From contig JALJCQ010000001.1 of the NCBI GenBank assembly GCA_023091665.1, forward strand, positions 3,568,501 to 3,632,500: a stretch of 64,000 bases of DNA. The letters run 5' to 3'. The notes beneath the pieces were generated by a model, which was not told where the DNA came from, made no database searches, and saw only the letters and a list, made by a program, of their open reading frames with translations. This DNA is from Pythium myriotylum. Its lineage: Eukaryota; Oomycota; Peronosporomycetes; Pythiales; Pythiaceae. Each line of letters opens with the position of its first letter. The first letter of the stretch is position 1. A program made the position numbers and the translations under genes. Of the stretch, positions 29,602 to 39,237 are shown piece by piece.

Positions 29602-30813
29602 ATGGTCGCGCGCCTGCCGTCGGCACTCGTCGCGCTGCTGCTCGCCGCGTCCATCGCGGCGCTCGGCACTAGTACGTCCCTCCTTCCTTCGGTCTAACCT
29701 TAAGTCTAACCTTCGGTCTAACGCCTGGTCTATCGCGTCCGCTTAGACTACGAGCACGACGGGGTCACGACGTACTGTTGGGCGATCCCTCGTCGCACGA
29801 ATGAGACCAAGCTCTCCGAGGCCGATCGCACGACCGCGTACTCGGGGCACGCCAACTGCCCCATGACGCTCTCGCTCTCGCTGCCCAGCACGCAGGTCTT
29901 CGCCTTCGACGTCGTGAACGTGACCTGGACGGTCCAGGCCGACTTCTCCAGCGCCTCCAACGCCATCAACAACACGCGGCTCTACTACGGACCCGACAGC
30001 ACGGGCCGCCTCGCGCAGATCGTCCACTCCAACGTGCACTCGTGCGTCTTCGGCACGGGCTGCGACCCGTTCAACGACGGCGAAGAGCTCGTCGACAAGA
30101 CGGTCAACAAAGTCGCCAACTTCTCGGACAACAAGGCCGTCTTCCAGGACTCGCTCCAGTTCCCGACGCCCGGCGTCTACTCGGTGCTCGCCCACATCAT
30201 TCTGCCCAACTTCAACGCCTCGAGCCGCTTCGACTACGCCGTCTACACGAGGCTCACGGTGCTCGCAGCGACCGACGCGCCCGCGCCGACCGCCGAGCCT
30301 GAAGTCACGCCGTCCACGGCCGAGACCTCGAGCAGCAGCAGCGGGCTCTCGCAGGGCGCGACCATCGCCATCATCGTCGGCGCCGTCGTCGTCGTCGTCG
30401 CCGTGGCTGTGATCGTCGTCGTCATGCGTCGCCGACAGGGCAACCACAGCGGTGGCTACGTGCAGGCGCCGATCCAGGAGGCGGGGTATGTTGGTGGAGG
30501 TGGGCGTCCAGGTCCGCGGGACGTCAAGCACTCGGACGTGACCAACACCAACTCGACCACGGGCTACGAGTCGGCGTGGGGCGGCCCACGACCCACGCAG
30601 GCGGGGCTCGACAACACCGACTACTCGAACACGTCGTCCAACACCTCGAACCAGTACGCGGCGCCGTCGTTCTCGGACGGCCGGCCGAGCGACGTGAACC
30701 GGTTCTCGACCACGATGCACCAGCCGGACCTGTCGGCGTCCGCGTACTACGGAGGCGCCTCTACCAACGCCCAAGGACGCAAGAAACGAGTCGACAGCGA
30801 CGTTGAATTGTAG
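29602..30813 (+). CDS. type I membrane glycoprotein-like surface protein, paralogue 1
   Basis: Two exons: 29602-29671 (70 nt) and 29747-30813 (378 aa). The 75-nt intron repeats GTCTAAC three times before its acceptor. Exon 1 encodes only a signal peptide (LPSALVALLLAASIAALG). The ectodomain (residues 25-235) has YEHDGVTTYCWAIP near its start, Cys pairs (HSCVFGTGCDPF), several N-x-S/T sites and ends SRFDYAVYTRLTV. A Thr/Ser/Pro stalk (TAEPEVTPSTAETSSSSS) leads to a membrane segment rich in Val (AIIVGAVVVVVAVAVIVVV), a basic stop-transfer MRRR, and a Gly/Asn/Ser-rich cytoplasmic tail of about 120 residues. No known domain was recognised. The ectodomain order is shared with the gene at 32852, so the two are paralogues. 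Confidence 0.8.
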
Positions 30814-31040
30814 GGGCTTCGTGGAAGAACCGCTCCCACGGGAAGTGGGATTTCTATATAAAATTGATATTTTTTTTAATCCATGACAGCTTCTGTTGCT
30901 CCACCCTAGGGGGGAAGATACACTGTGTGTCCCTGACAAGATCACACCAGGCCATCCATCCATCGCTCGTCGACACGCATAGGCAGTCTAATGGAAGAGG
31001 TATGCTCGCTGTATGAAGCTGGCCGCGTAAGTGCTGTCCA

Positions 31041-31967
31041 CTACAAGCTGTAGCCATCATCCGCGTAGGCTTTCGCTGTAATCTTCATGTCGATTGAGCG
31101 CATCCGACCAAAGCTGTCGAACGTCGCCGAGAGCGCGGGTGAACCGTCCACTAGAGCGATTTGGGTAGTGATGGCATCGTATTCTTCCGATTGAGCCTGT
31201 CCCGATTGCGGGGCATAGGGTTCGTCCCGCACCTCGTAGCCATTGTGGGCGAGAAACCCGAGGAAAAGGTCTTTCGCGCTCGCACCTTCCGGAAACACTT
31301 TGTTCATCATCGTGCTCGTGTAATTGATGCGGAACTCATTCAAGCGTTCGGCTCGACCAGCGGGTCGAGCCGCATCAAACGCTGCCACTACAGCGTCATA
31401 AGTGCCGAACGATGGAGGCGGTGGGGTCAATGAAGCCAAGTTTGCTGGGATCGATGGTAGAGTCGTTGCGGGATCTGCGATGGCGTTCTTGACGAGAATC
31501 CAAACGGCAGCCCCTGGCATCGAGTTATTCGGGCAGCGGTAGTAGAACAACGCGCCTGTCTTTACAGCTGCGATCGAGAGGATCCCGTGGATGAACGTGT
31601 CGTCGCATCCCTCGATGCCGCTCGCCTGGAACTCAGGTGTGTCGGGAAACTTAGACCGTAATGTCTCGATGGCTGCGTCTGGACCTGGTGGGTCCATACG
31701 TCCGTGAGCAACCATGGGGTGGTTCGCGTCCACAAAGAGCAAGTTGCCCGGCACGGAAGTCGCAAAGAAGTCGAACGCGAAGATCCCGAGCCCTGAGAGC
31801 CCAAAGAGCCGCTCGGGAAGCGAGACCTGCCAGGCGCTCTCCTCGGGCGTCGTGAACCTGTCTGCGATCTTGAGATGGCGCTGCTGGCGGCGCTGCGCCT
31901 CAAAGAAGCAGCTCGCTAGCAGCGCGTTGAACGGCGCGGAGAACGGCGACGAGACGGTCGTGGCCAT
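31041..31967 (-). CDS. hypothetical protein (orphan, single exon)
   Basis: 308-aa frame beginning MATTVSSPFSAPFNALLASC. No family recognised. It has no obvious signal peptide or strong membrane segment; the region GIFAFDFFATSVPGNLLF is hydrophobic but interrupted. A Pro-rich stretch (LTPPPPSFGTYD) divides it into two parts. Long, non-repetitive and with coding-like codon use, so probably real. It lies between two paralogous membrane-protein genes on the opposite strand. Confidence 0.55.
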   Translation of the reverse strand: MATTVSSPFSAPFNALLASCFFEAQRRQQRHLKIADRFTTPEESAWQVSLPERLFGLSGLGIFAFDFFATSVPGNLLFVDANHPMVAHGRMDPPGPDAAIETLRSKFPDTPEFQASGIEGCDDTFIHGILSIAAVKTGALFYYRCPNNSMPGAAVWILVKNAIADPATTLPSIPANLASLTPPPPSFGTYDAVVAAFDAARPAGRAERLNEFRINYTSTMMNKVFPEGASAKDLFLGFLAHNGYEVRDEPYAPQSGQAQSEEYDAITTQIALVDGSPALSATFDSFGRMRSIDMKITAKAYADDGYSL

Positions 31968-32851
31968 GGCGACGAGAGCTTCGGAATGGCCCCGGGTCCC
32001 CCACCAAGAAGCTCACGTTGAAGTGATGCGTCACTACGAGGAGCTCACCCTCTCGATAGTGACTCACTACGAGCGACCATCACTCTGTTCAACCTCGGCA
32101 AATCCTTCGTGAGCACGTCCAGTACCGTACGTGCGCCAGTGATCCGCCCGAGCGGATGTTGCGGCGTGCAGTAAAGGCCGACGGAGGCGGCAGCGCACAG
32201 CGAGGACAGCAGAGACGGAATGGCTGAATGGCTGGCTGGCTGGCTGGCTGGTCTCAAATCCACAGACGCGATTACCTATGGACCAGCGCGTCGATTCGAT
32301 GAACGCTCGCCGAATGAGACTTCGATCGACGCCACGCTCCGCGAATCCACCTGGCCCCTCTGGATAGAACGTCGGCCGGACGCCCCTAGCCCTTTCCAAC
32401 CCCGCAGTTGTCACATTGTGCCTCGATTCGGCTCGTGGATTGGTCGAAAGGCCGTCTCTGCTGTCGTCTTCTGGTTTCGACTCTGGACACCCCGAGCCCT
32501 ACCTAATCCACACCGCGGGTGGTTTGGTCGCTTGGGGTGTGGCGAGCGCCTGTTGTCGCCCTCGCGTTACCGTATTCTGTGTATGGGCGTCCGGCCGCTC
32601 TCGCGCCCGCGCATACCCGCCGCCGCCGCGAGCGCCGAGTCGCCTCCACGCGCCTTCGCCCCCGCGCCGCTCGTGTCGCGTGGTGACTGACCAAGCCCCT
32701 CGCGCGGTCGCCCGCCGCCGCTTGCGCCTCGCCTCGCCGTGTCCCGCGCGTGTACCAGACGACGCCGCGACATTTGGTACGGTTTTTCCCCACCCTTTGT
32801 CCCCGACTTGTGCGGTCGCCAAGTCACTCTCCCCCAAGCGCCGAGACCTCC
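31968..32851. other. intergenic region with TGGC microsatellite
   Basis: About 880 bp between divergent genes. Five and three-quarter TGGC units lie at 32229-32251. Frames open on the minus strand here are continuations of antisense frames and show no domain. Confidence 0.5.
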
Positions 32852-34477
32852 ATGGCCGACGACCAGCTCCGGCGCATGCGCCGACGGAGCGTCGACGAAA
32901 GCGCGCGGCCGCGAGCCCACCGACGGCGATGGGTCGCCTCGGCCGCCGCCTGCGTCGTGAGCGTGCTCGCGGCGGCGCGGCTGCCCCAGGCGCCGCTCGT
33001 CGACGCCGCGCTCATGGCCGCGGCCTACAAAGACGGCGTCACGTACTGCTGGCAGGTCGGCGCGTCGGTCTACGCGAGCGCGGTCAACAGCTCGACCGCC
33101 GTGGCGCAGGCCACCGACGCCGACTGCGCGCTTTCGCTCTCCATGACGCTCACCAACAACTCGTTCTTCGTGGGCGAGGCCATCCAGGTGACGTGGCAGG
33201 CCGCGCTGCGCCGCGACTCGGCCGGCACGTTCTCGACCAACAAGTTTGGCATCGAGCAGCTCTACACGGCGCAGGACCGCATCTCGCAGAACGCGTTTGA
33301 GATCGTCTACTCGCGCCTCGAGTCGTGCTCGGGCGCGTCCGACTGCAACCCCGTGCTGGGCAACACCAACCAGATCTCCAACGTCCCCAACAAGCCGCTC
33401 AACTTCTCCTCGGACGGCTCGGCCTCGTTTAGTACGGACCGCGTCGCGTTCTCGTCCTCGGGCGCCGTCACGCTCGTGGCGCATTTGATTCTCCCGGGTC
33501 AGAGCGCCGACCAGTTGCGCTTTGACTTTGCCGTGTTCAAGACGATCTCCATCAACGACCGCCCGGCCTTGTCGCCGACCAAGAGCGCGTCGAGCGAAAG
33601 CCAGAGCCAGAGCTCCACGAGCTCGGACAGCAAGGGCCTCTCGACCGTGGTCATTGGCATCATGTTCGTGTGCGGCATGGTCGCGGTCGCTCTCGTCGCG
33701 GTGGGCTTTGTGATCCTCAAGAAGAACAAGGCCGCCGCGGCGCCCGACGACCCGCACCAAAAGGGACCCGACGGACGAACTAGGCAGGACGCGAGCAGCA
33801 CGGATCTGGACGACGAGTTCGCGATGCTCAGCAACGAAGAGCGACTGATGATGTCCCAGAACGGTCGCTCCAAGAAAAGCAATGGCTTCCTGTCCACACG
33901 CAGCGGCGCTCCGAGTATGCTCGAGGAGAGTCGTGCCAAGGCAAAAGGAGAGGCGCCGCTCCCGTTCGTCGGCAAGACAGGCTCGGATCGCAGCGACCGC
34001 AGCCAGGACCGTGTCGACCTCTCGAGCGACGAGCACATGGTCGATCCGAGCAATCCTGCCTCCATGCGTCACCACGGACTCTACATGGAGATGCCGGCGC
34101 CGGCGTCGATCCCCAAGCAGTCGAGAATCAACTACAACGACATCCGCGAAGACGAGGTCTTGGGCAACAGCTCGAGCCGCCGCATGGGCTCTCGCATGCA
34201 GCCAGGGATGTCGTCGTCGGGCAACCCGTTCGCAGCCTCGGGCGGAGGCCATGTAGGAACAGTCCCGAGCGTCGCCGAGCGGCTCGCCGGCGGCGGCTTC
34301 GACCCGCCACCAGCCGGCGAAGAATGGGGCATGCGAGTCTCGACCGAGCTCACGTTCGACGACCTGCGCGAGTCGGCCGATCTCGGGCCGGCGCTCACGC
34401 TCGACGATCTGCTCGAGAGCAAACAGGTACGGAAGAAGGGCACGTCTCGCGCCATCGCCGAGCACTCGGCGATGTGA
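32852..34477 (+). CDS. type I membrane surface protein, paralogue 2
   Basis: Single-exon 541-aa protein; ATG at 32852 chosen (the frame is open to 32750 but the extra residues look untranslated). A basic N-terminus precedes a hydrophobic segment (WVASAAACVVSVLAAARL), acting as signal peptide or anchor. The ectodomain (about 45-245) parallels the paralogue at 29602: YKDGVTYCWQVG against YEHDGVTTYCWAIP, LESCSGASDCNPV against HSCVFGTGCDPF, LRFDFAVFKTISI against SRFDYAVYTRLTV. A Ser-rich stalk, a membrane segment (TVVIGIMFVCGMVAVALVAV) and a long Ser/Arg-rich cytoplasmic tail of about 255 residues follow. Likely surface sensing or adhesion; function not known. Confidence 0.8.
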   Translation: MADDQLRRMRRRSVDESARPRAHRRRWVASAAACVVSVLAAARLPQAPLVDAALMAAAYKDGVTYCWQVGASVYASAVNSSTAVAQATDADCALSLSMTLTNNSFFVGEAIQVTWQAALRRDSAGTFSTNKFGIEQLYTAQDRISQNAFEIVYSRLESCSGASDCNPVLGNTNQISNVPNKPLNFSSDGSASFSTDRVAFSSSGAVTLVAHLILPGQSADQLRFDFAVFKTISINDRPALSPTKSASSESQSQSSTSSDSKGLSTVVIGIMFVCGMVAVALVAVGFVILKKNKAAAAPDDPHQKGPDGRTRQDASSTDLDDEFAMLSNEERLMMSQNGRSKKSNGFLSTRSGAPSMLEESRAKAKGEAPLPFVGKTGSDRSDRSQDRVDLSSDEHMVDPSNPASMRHHGLYMEMPAPASIPKQSRINYNDIREDEVLGNSSSRRMGSRMQPGMSSSGNPFAASGGGHVGTVPSVAERLAGGGFDPPPAGEEWGMRVSTELTFDDLRESADLGPALTLDDLLESKQVRKKGTSRAIAEHSAM

Positions 34478-34848
34478 GTCCGAGGGGCACAAGGGCAAGG
34501 GATGCGATCTCTCTCTCGTACAGGACTTTTTTCTTCATTCGGAGTGGTGTGTAAATTACTAATAGCAGAGACCTGCGCGCAGGGCCGTGAATCAGTCAGT
34601 CAGTCACCCATCGATCCATCCATGCACTGTCTTCTTCGCTTCATCGAGCCCAAGGAGGTTCCATGGATCACAGTGGGAGATTCCGATTAGCTTGGTTCAG
34701 TATTAGCATGGAAGGGCGGGCGAGTCCAGAAAATACTAGAAACTACTGTACTATTTCTCCAGGAGTGGATCCACTAGGGGTAGGGTTGGCGGGCGGATGA
34801 TTGGCTGCGTAGCTGCTCGTCGAGGGCATTGAAGCGACACCAAGCACG
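34478..34848. other. intergenic region
   Basis: About 370 bp upstream of the CMS1-like gene; nothing recognisable. Confidence 0.4.
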
Positions 34849-35906
34849 ATGGCCAAGAAGTCCAAGGCGTCGACGGCGGCGGCGGAGGCCCCGCGCGTGC
34901 TCAACGACGACGAGCTGGAGCAGAACTGGGCGGCGGAGGGCGTGGCGGTCGCGCCGGATGACGACGATGTGGTCTCGCTCGGGAGCGAGGACGAGATGGA
35001 CGACGACGACGACGTGGAGCTGGGCGGGGTCATGAAGCGCAGTCGTGACGATGAGGAAGAAGCAGAAGGCGAAGAAGATGAAGCGATGGGTGAGGACGGA
35101 GACAAGCCCGTTGCGAAGAAGCAGAAGACAGATGCGGTAGGTGGCGAGTTTGGGGTTGTGGAGGCAAGGCATTTGGCATGCTGACGGATGTCGGTGACGG
35201 TGTGGGGTAGGCCAAGAAAGAGAAGCCGAGCAAAGGCCTCCACAAGCTGACGGCGGTGGAGCACTTCAGAATCGTCAATGAAGTGTACACTAAGCACCGT
35301 GGTGGCCAGATGACCACACTGGAGCTCGCAGAGGGTCTCAATGGTAAGCTTGGGAACATCCACCGTCCCCTCACTAGAACACCGCGCTAACACTTATCTC
35401 CCCACAATGCAGAAAGCCACTTTGCTGCACCAGCGGGGCTCGGAAAGCACACTCTGCCGAATCTCGGACTGTACATGCGCCACCTGCAGCCGTCGTGGAA
35501 GAAGGATTTTCGAAACAAGAACTGGCGATACGACAAGAGCCCATGCTTTCTCATCATTTGTTCGTCTGCACTTCGCGCTGTCGAATTGCTCAAGCATTTT
35601 GGCTCGTTTCAGTGCAAGGTCGCCAAGCTCTTCGCCAAGCACATGAAGATCCAGGAGCAGGCCGACCAGCTCGAGCGCATGTTCCTTCCGATCGCTGTGG
35701 GTACCCCCGGGCGCATCAAGGCCCTGTTAGAGATGAAAGCGCTCTCGTTGGAACACACTCGCCACGTGATTATTGACATGGAAAAGGACAAAAAATCCCT
35801 CACTGTGCTGCAGCTCAACGACACGGTCAAGGATATGATGGATCTCATCGAGTTCCATTTCCTGCCGCTTCTCAACAAGCAGAAGCTTAAACTTGTGCTC
35901 TACTAG
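34849..35906 (+). CDS. CMS1: CMS1-like small-subunit ribosome biogenesis protein
   Basis: Three exons: 34849-35136, 35211-35343 and 35413-35906 (304 aa; phases 0 and 1). The N-terminal 95 residues are acidic with basic patches typical of nucleolar proteins (DDDDVVSLGSEDEMDDDDDV). The conserved part has LHKLTAVEHFRIVNEVYTKH, FLIICSSALRAVELLKHF, VAKLFAKHMKIQEQADQL, AVGTPGRIKALLEMKALSL and HVIIDMEKDKKSLTVL. This is the RecA2-like helicase-derived fold of Cms1/CMSS1, a protein of 90S pre-ribosomes that lacks helicase motifs I-III. Length agrees with the family (about 280-300 aa). The last about 94 coding bases and 3' flank are duplicated at 37277-37437. Confidence 0.85.
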
Positions 35907-36189
35907 TCTGATTGATAATGTAACCCCTTTGAAGGAAGCGATGCGTTGTTAGAGATGTCTACTCGTCCTGGTTCATCATCGTCAAAACTTCCTCCGGACA
36001 CACTCGGTTGGTCACGGCAGACAAGAGCGTAGTTTTGACACTCAGCAGTTTGTCGGTCAAGGGAACTGTGGATACTCCGTCAATCGCCCCAACTGGTACA
36101 AGTCATGCTGAAATGTGAGAATGTTACCGCAAAATTTGTGGCTCCAGCTGATAGTAGTTATGTTCGGTCGGTGTGACTCATAGTGGTTG

Positions 36190-37268
36190 GAGTTGCACAG
36201 GGATACGAGAGCTCTGCTCGCCTGGTAGTTCGAACTTGCGCACGGTCTGAAGATGCGTCTTGCCGTGCTCTCGTGGTCGACTACTTAATCCTTGAAGCGT
36301 TGAGTGACGTCAATAAGCCGTCCAAAATCGTCATCATCAAAACATTGCTCGCACTGTATGGTACGCTTGACGAGATCATCCATCAGCTCAACCGTTCGTC
36401 GGTCCGTGACATGAGGGGTGTGCGGCATCAGAACGCTCGCACACGTTCGCTTGGATAAGGTGACCATGGCGAAAAGAAAGAATGATACTTCGAAGAAAAC
36501 CTTCGTAGAAAACCTTGATGACCTCTTTCTTCTGAGCGTTGATAAAGTAGAATTCGACGACTTTCTCTGCGTGGAGGTGGCGATCGATCGTGACGATTTT
36601 GAGCCTAGCTCCAATAGTAGCAAATCCGAGAATGTACGGAAGATCCCCGTAGAACTTCGGGCTCCATTTCCGCATTTTGCCAGTCAATTCTTTGCATGAT
36701 ACATCGAAGAGCGTGAAAACACTCTTCTCTTCACCACGAAGAAGCATCCGTCCTCCATAGTGCAAAATGAGATCTGGCCGCGATCGCTTTACCGTGCTAC
36801 CAACGTCGTCGGCACGATTCCTGCGAAGAGAAAAAAATGATGGCCAGCTCATTGGGTATGGTGAGTAGAGCATCATAGAACGACTGCCATGTATTCTCCA
36901 CGGCCACCAATTCACTCGACTTGAGCATTTCAGTTAACAGAACTCAATCATTGTCTTCAACTCCTTGCACTGAAGTTGAAGACAGAACCGCGGAGAAGAT
37001 TTGTGAACAGAACCGAGATGTTTTCCGTTCTGTTCACAAATTTTATCACCATCTAGCGCAAGTCGAAAAGAAAGTAGACGTTCAAGCATGACCTTCAACT
37101 CCGTTGGCTTGGGAAGCGCAGCAAGGTTCGTCATCGAAAAATCCCACAAATTTATCAGTTTGACGGGTCTTTCCTCCGACAGTTTGCTTTTTCTAGGCCC
37201 TGTCAACATGTTGCCACCAGACGCAGCTTCCGGCACCTTGATTAGCACATGAAAAACCTTTTTTGCCG
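36190..37268 (-). pseudogene. Crinkler (CRN)-like effector gene remnant
   Basis: Broken minus-strand coding region with at least two frames. The upstream end (37268) encodes FHVLIKVPEAASGG, resembling the end of the CRN DWL header (HVLVxVPE), followed by a C-terminal domain. At 36915-36388 this has an RPD motif and, 10 residues on, a RGEEK motif, consistent with the PD-(D/E)xK nuclease-like domains of CRN/CR-type effectors; the pattern of residues after it also matches that family. The LFLAK header and signal are absent: the gene is cut at 37268-37276, where a duplicated CMS1 fragment begins. Stops and shifts after 36388 and between 36934 and 36915 disrupt it. CRN proteins are host-cell-death effectors of oomycetes; this copy is not functional. 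Confidence 0.55.
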
Positions 37269-37276
37269 GTGCACTT

Positions 37277-37437
37277 GCTCAACGACACGGTCAAGGATAT
37301 GATGGATCTCATCGAGTTCCACTACCTGCCGCTCCTCAACAAGCAGAAGCTCAAACTTGTGCTCTATTAGTCTGATTGATAATGTAACCCCCCTCCCTGA
37401 AGGGAAGCGAAATCCACGCATTGTTAGAGAAGTCTAC
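37277..37437 (+). repeat. duplicated 3' end of CMS1 with 3' flank
   Basis: Bases 37277-37437 are near-identical to 35813-35973: the CMS1 coding end from LNDTVKDMMDLIEFH to the stop, then about 60 bp of shared 3' flank (AGTCTGATTGATAATGTAAC) with small indels. The two are direct repeats about 1.46 kb apart and bracket the CRN-like remnant. The second copy has its own stop in frame but no upstream coding region. Confidence 0.85.
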
Positions 37438-37488
37438 TGTACTGCGGTGTGTTGCCCCCCAGGGCCGCTGGCAGGTGACTGCGGAGAA

Positions 37489-38516
37489 TCAAAAATGCTT
37501 GTTCAAGAAGCTCAGGCAAGTCTCGAATGCAACGAACGTAATCGCGTTGGCGGGGAACGAACGCACGAGCGAGGGTGAGATGCCTCGGAAGAAACGGGGC
37601 ACGCCACCTTCTTGGTATAACTGCTTGGCGCAGTCCACGACGCCGCTGTAGCGAGGCTTGTCGAGTCGATCAGCCTGCATGACGGACTTGACCGTGTCCA
37701 CTGGGAACACGACGACCCAGTACATGAAGCCGGCATAGCCGCCGGCCGCAGCAATGGCCTGGTACGTACGGAAGTGCTCTTGCTCTGGCGTGAGGTCGGT
37801 TCGCGAGTGGACAAATTTGTCGAGCAAGAACTGCTTGGCGGTCTCGTACGCGAGAAAATACGCCGTGTTGCCCATCATCTCACGCTGTGCGTACGGCACC
37901 AGCCCTCGGTAGAGTCCGCGGATGCCGTTCTGTCCGTACACTTCCTTGACGCATTGCAAGTTGCTTATCCGCGTGCGGTCGTGGACGTGCTGGGTCTGCA
38001 TGCGCACTTTGATGACCTCGAACGGCGTGTACAGGAACGACTCGGTGAGCCCCGTGGACGTCGCGGCCGCGATGAGCGACCAGCGCGGCTTGTCTTCGAA
38101 GAAGTACTTGGAGTAGAAGTACCGGTACTGGCCCATGAGTCCAAAGAGCACCGACGCACTGTGTGCGCAGAGTCCAAGTCAGCACCATCCCACCCGACCA
38201 TGCCAAACGCCAAATCTCACCTGATGGCCGAGCGCAGGATCTGCGGCGACGCGCCGCGGTAGAGCGAGCCGACGCCGCCCTCGCGCACGCTCTGCTGCAG
38301 CACCTGCACGGGTCCGAGCCCGCCCTGCTGGGTCTGCATGCGCGCCTTGACGGTCTCGAGCGGGTAGCCCACGACGGCCTCGCAGCCGCCGCCGACGATG
38401 CCGCTGACAAAGTTCTTGGTCGTGACCAGCGCGAGCGAGGGCTCCGCCGCGCTGTGGAGCGCGCTCACGTCGGCGTCGGACGCGCCGAGCGACGAGGATT
38501 CGCAGAGCGTGGTCAT
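37489..38516 (-). CDS. mitochondrial carrier family (SLC25) protein
   Basis: Two exons: 38516-38221 (296 nt) and 38158-37489 (321 aa; 62-nt intron, donor GTGAGA, acceptor CACAG, phase 2). Three carrier repeats are present, each with a P-x-[DE]-x-x-[KR] signature: YPLETVKARMQTQ (repeat 1, about residues 45-60), YTPFEVIKVRMQTQ (repeat 2) and FPVDTVKSVMQAD (repeat 3). A glycine-rich GIVGGGCEAVVG opens helix 1. Predicted location is the inner mitochondrial membrane. The third signature and ETCLSFL tail recall the carnitine/ornithine/basic amino acid carrier branch, but the substrate cannot be fixed. The start is set by the helix-1 context. Confidence 0.9.
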
Positions 38517-39237
38517 GGGCGAGCCGTAGCTTCTTGGGAGTTGCTGACGCCGATGCCCGGCGTCGTCGTCACAGGTCGCGGGATAGGCATGGATTTCCGC
38601 CAATGAGATGGTTGTAGTTTTGTATTTCCACCAATCCGAGCCTCCTTGAAGAGCCACCAACTGCCTTCGTCAGCAGCTCCCGCAAAGGTTCCGTAGATGA
38701 TCCACAGGGGCGGTTCGTCCACATTTTTGCGTTTCCCAGTGCACGCGCGCAGTGCGGAGCGAGCGGCGCGCGTCACGGCACTCGAGCTGAGTGCGTCGGG
38801 CAGTGTATGGGGTGGAGGTGGGGGTTTGCGCATTGCGGATGGTCGTGGAGACGGTGGTAAGAGACCGACGTGGTGTGGTCCACATAGTGTCAAAAGGGAT
38901 AATGTGGGAGGCCCCCAGGTGGATGAATGGGATCTTCTTCGGAACGAATCTTCGAGGGGTTGAATCTGTCATTGGAGACCGACGCGTATGCAAATCAAGA
39001 GAGAGAGAGAGAGAGAGAGAGAGCAGGTCGGCAATCTCCATGGACCAGCGCGTGGAAAGTCGATGCGTCGTGTCAAGACATGAGCCAGGACTCCAATCAC
39101 CGTGCCGTCCCATCACTTATAGTTCTCAGATCACCGTGTTCTCAGATCTGATGCTATGATGGTTCCTTGTGGTCCACACCAGAGAACCCACACAACCGCC
39201 ATGCAAAATACGAATCTCATCTCATTCTCACGTCGCA
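38517..39237. other. divergent intergenic region with AG microsatellite
   Basis: About 720 bp between the carrier and PH-myosin genes. Contains the (AG)13 repeat at 38998-39023. No coding region recognised. Confidence 0.5.
38998..39023. repeat. (AG)13 microsatellite
   Basis: Twenty-six bases of uninterrupted AG dinucleotide. Confidence 0.95.

Noticed and set aside
29743..30963. 406-codon minus-strand frame opposite surface-protein paralogue 1
   Set aside because: Same effect; no domain and composition typical of antisense of GC-rich codons.
32567..34498. 643-codon minus-strand frame opposite surface-protein paralogue 2
   Set aside because: Shadow of the plus-strand gene; Arg/Ala/Val-rich and domain-free.
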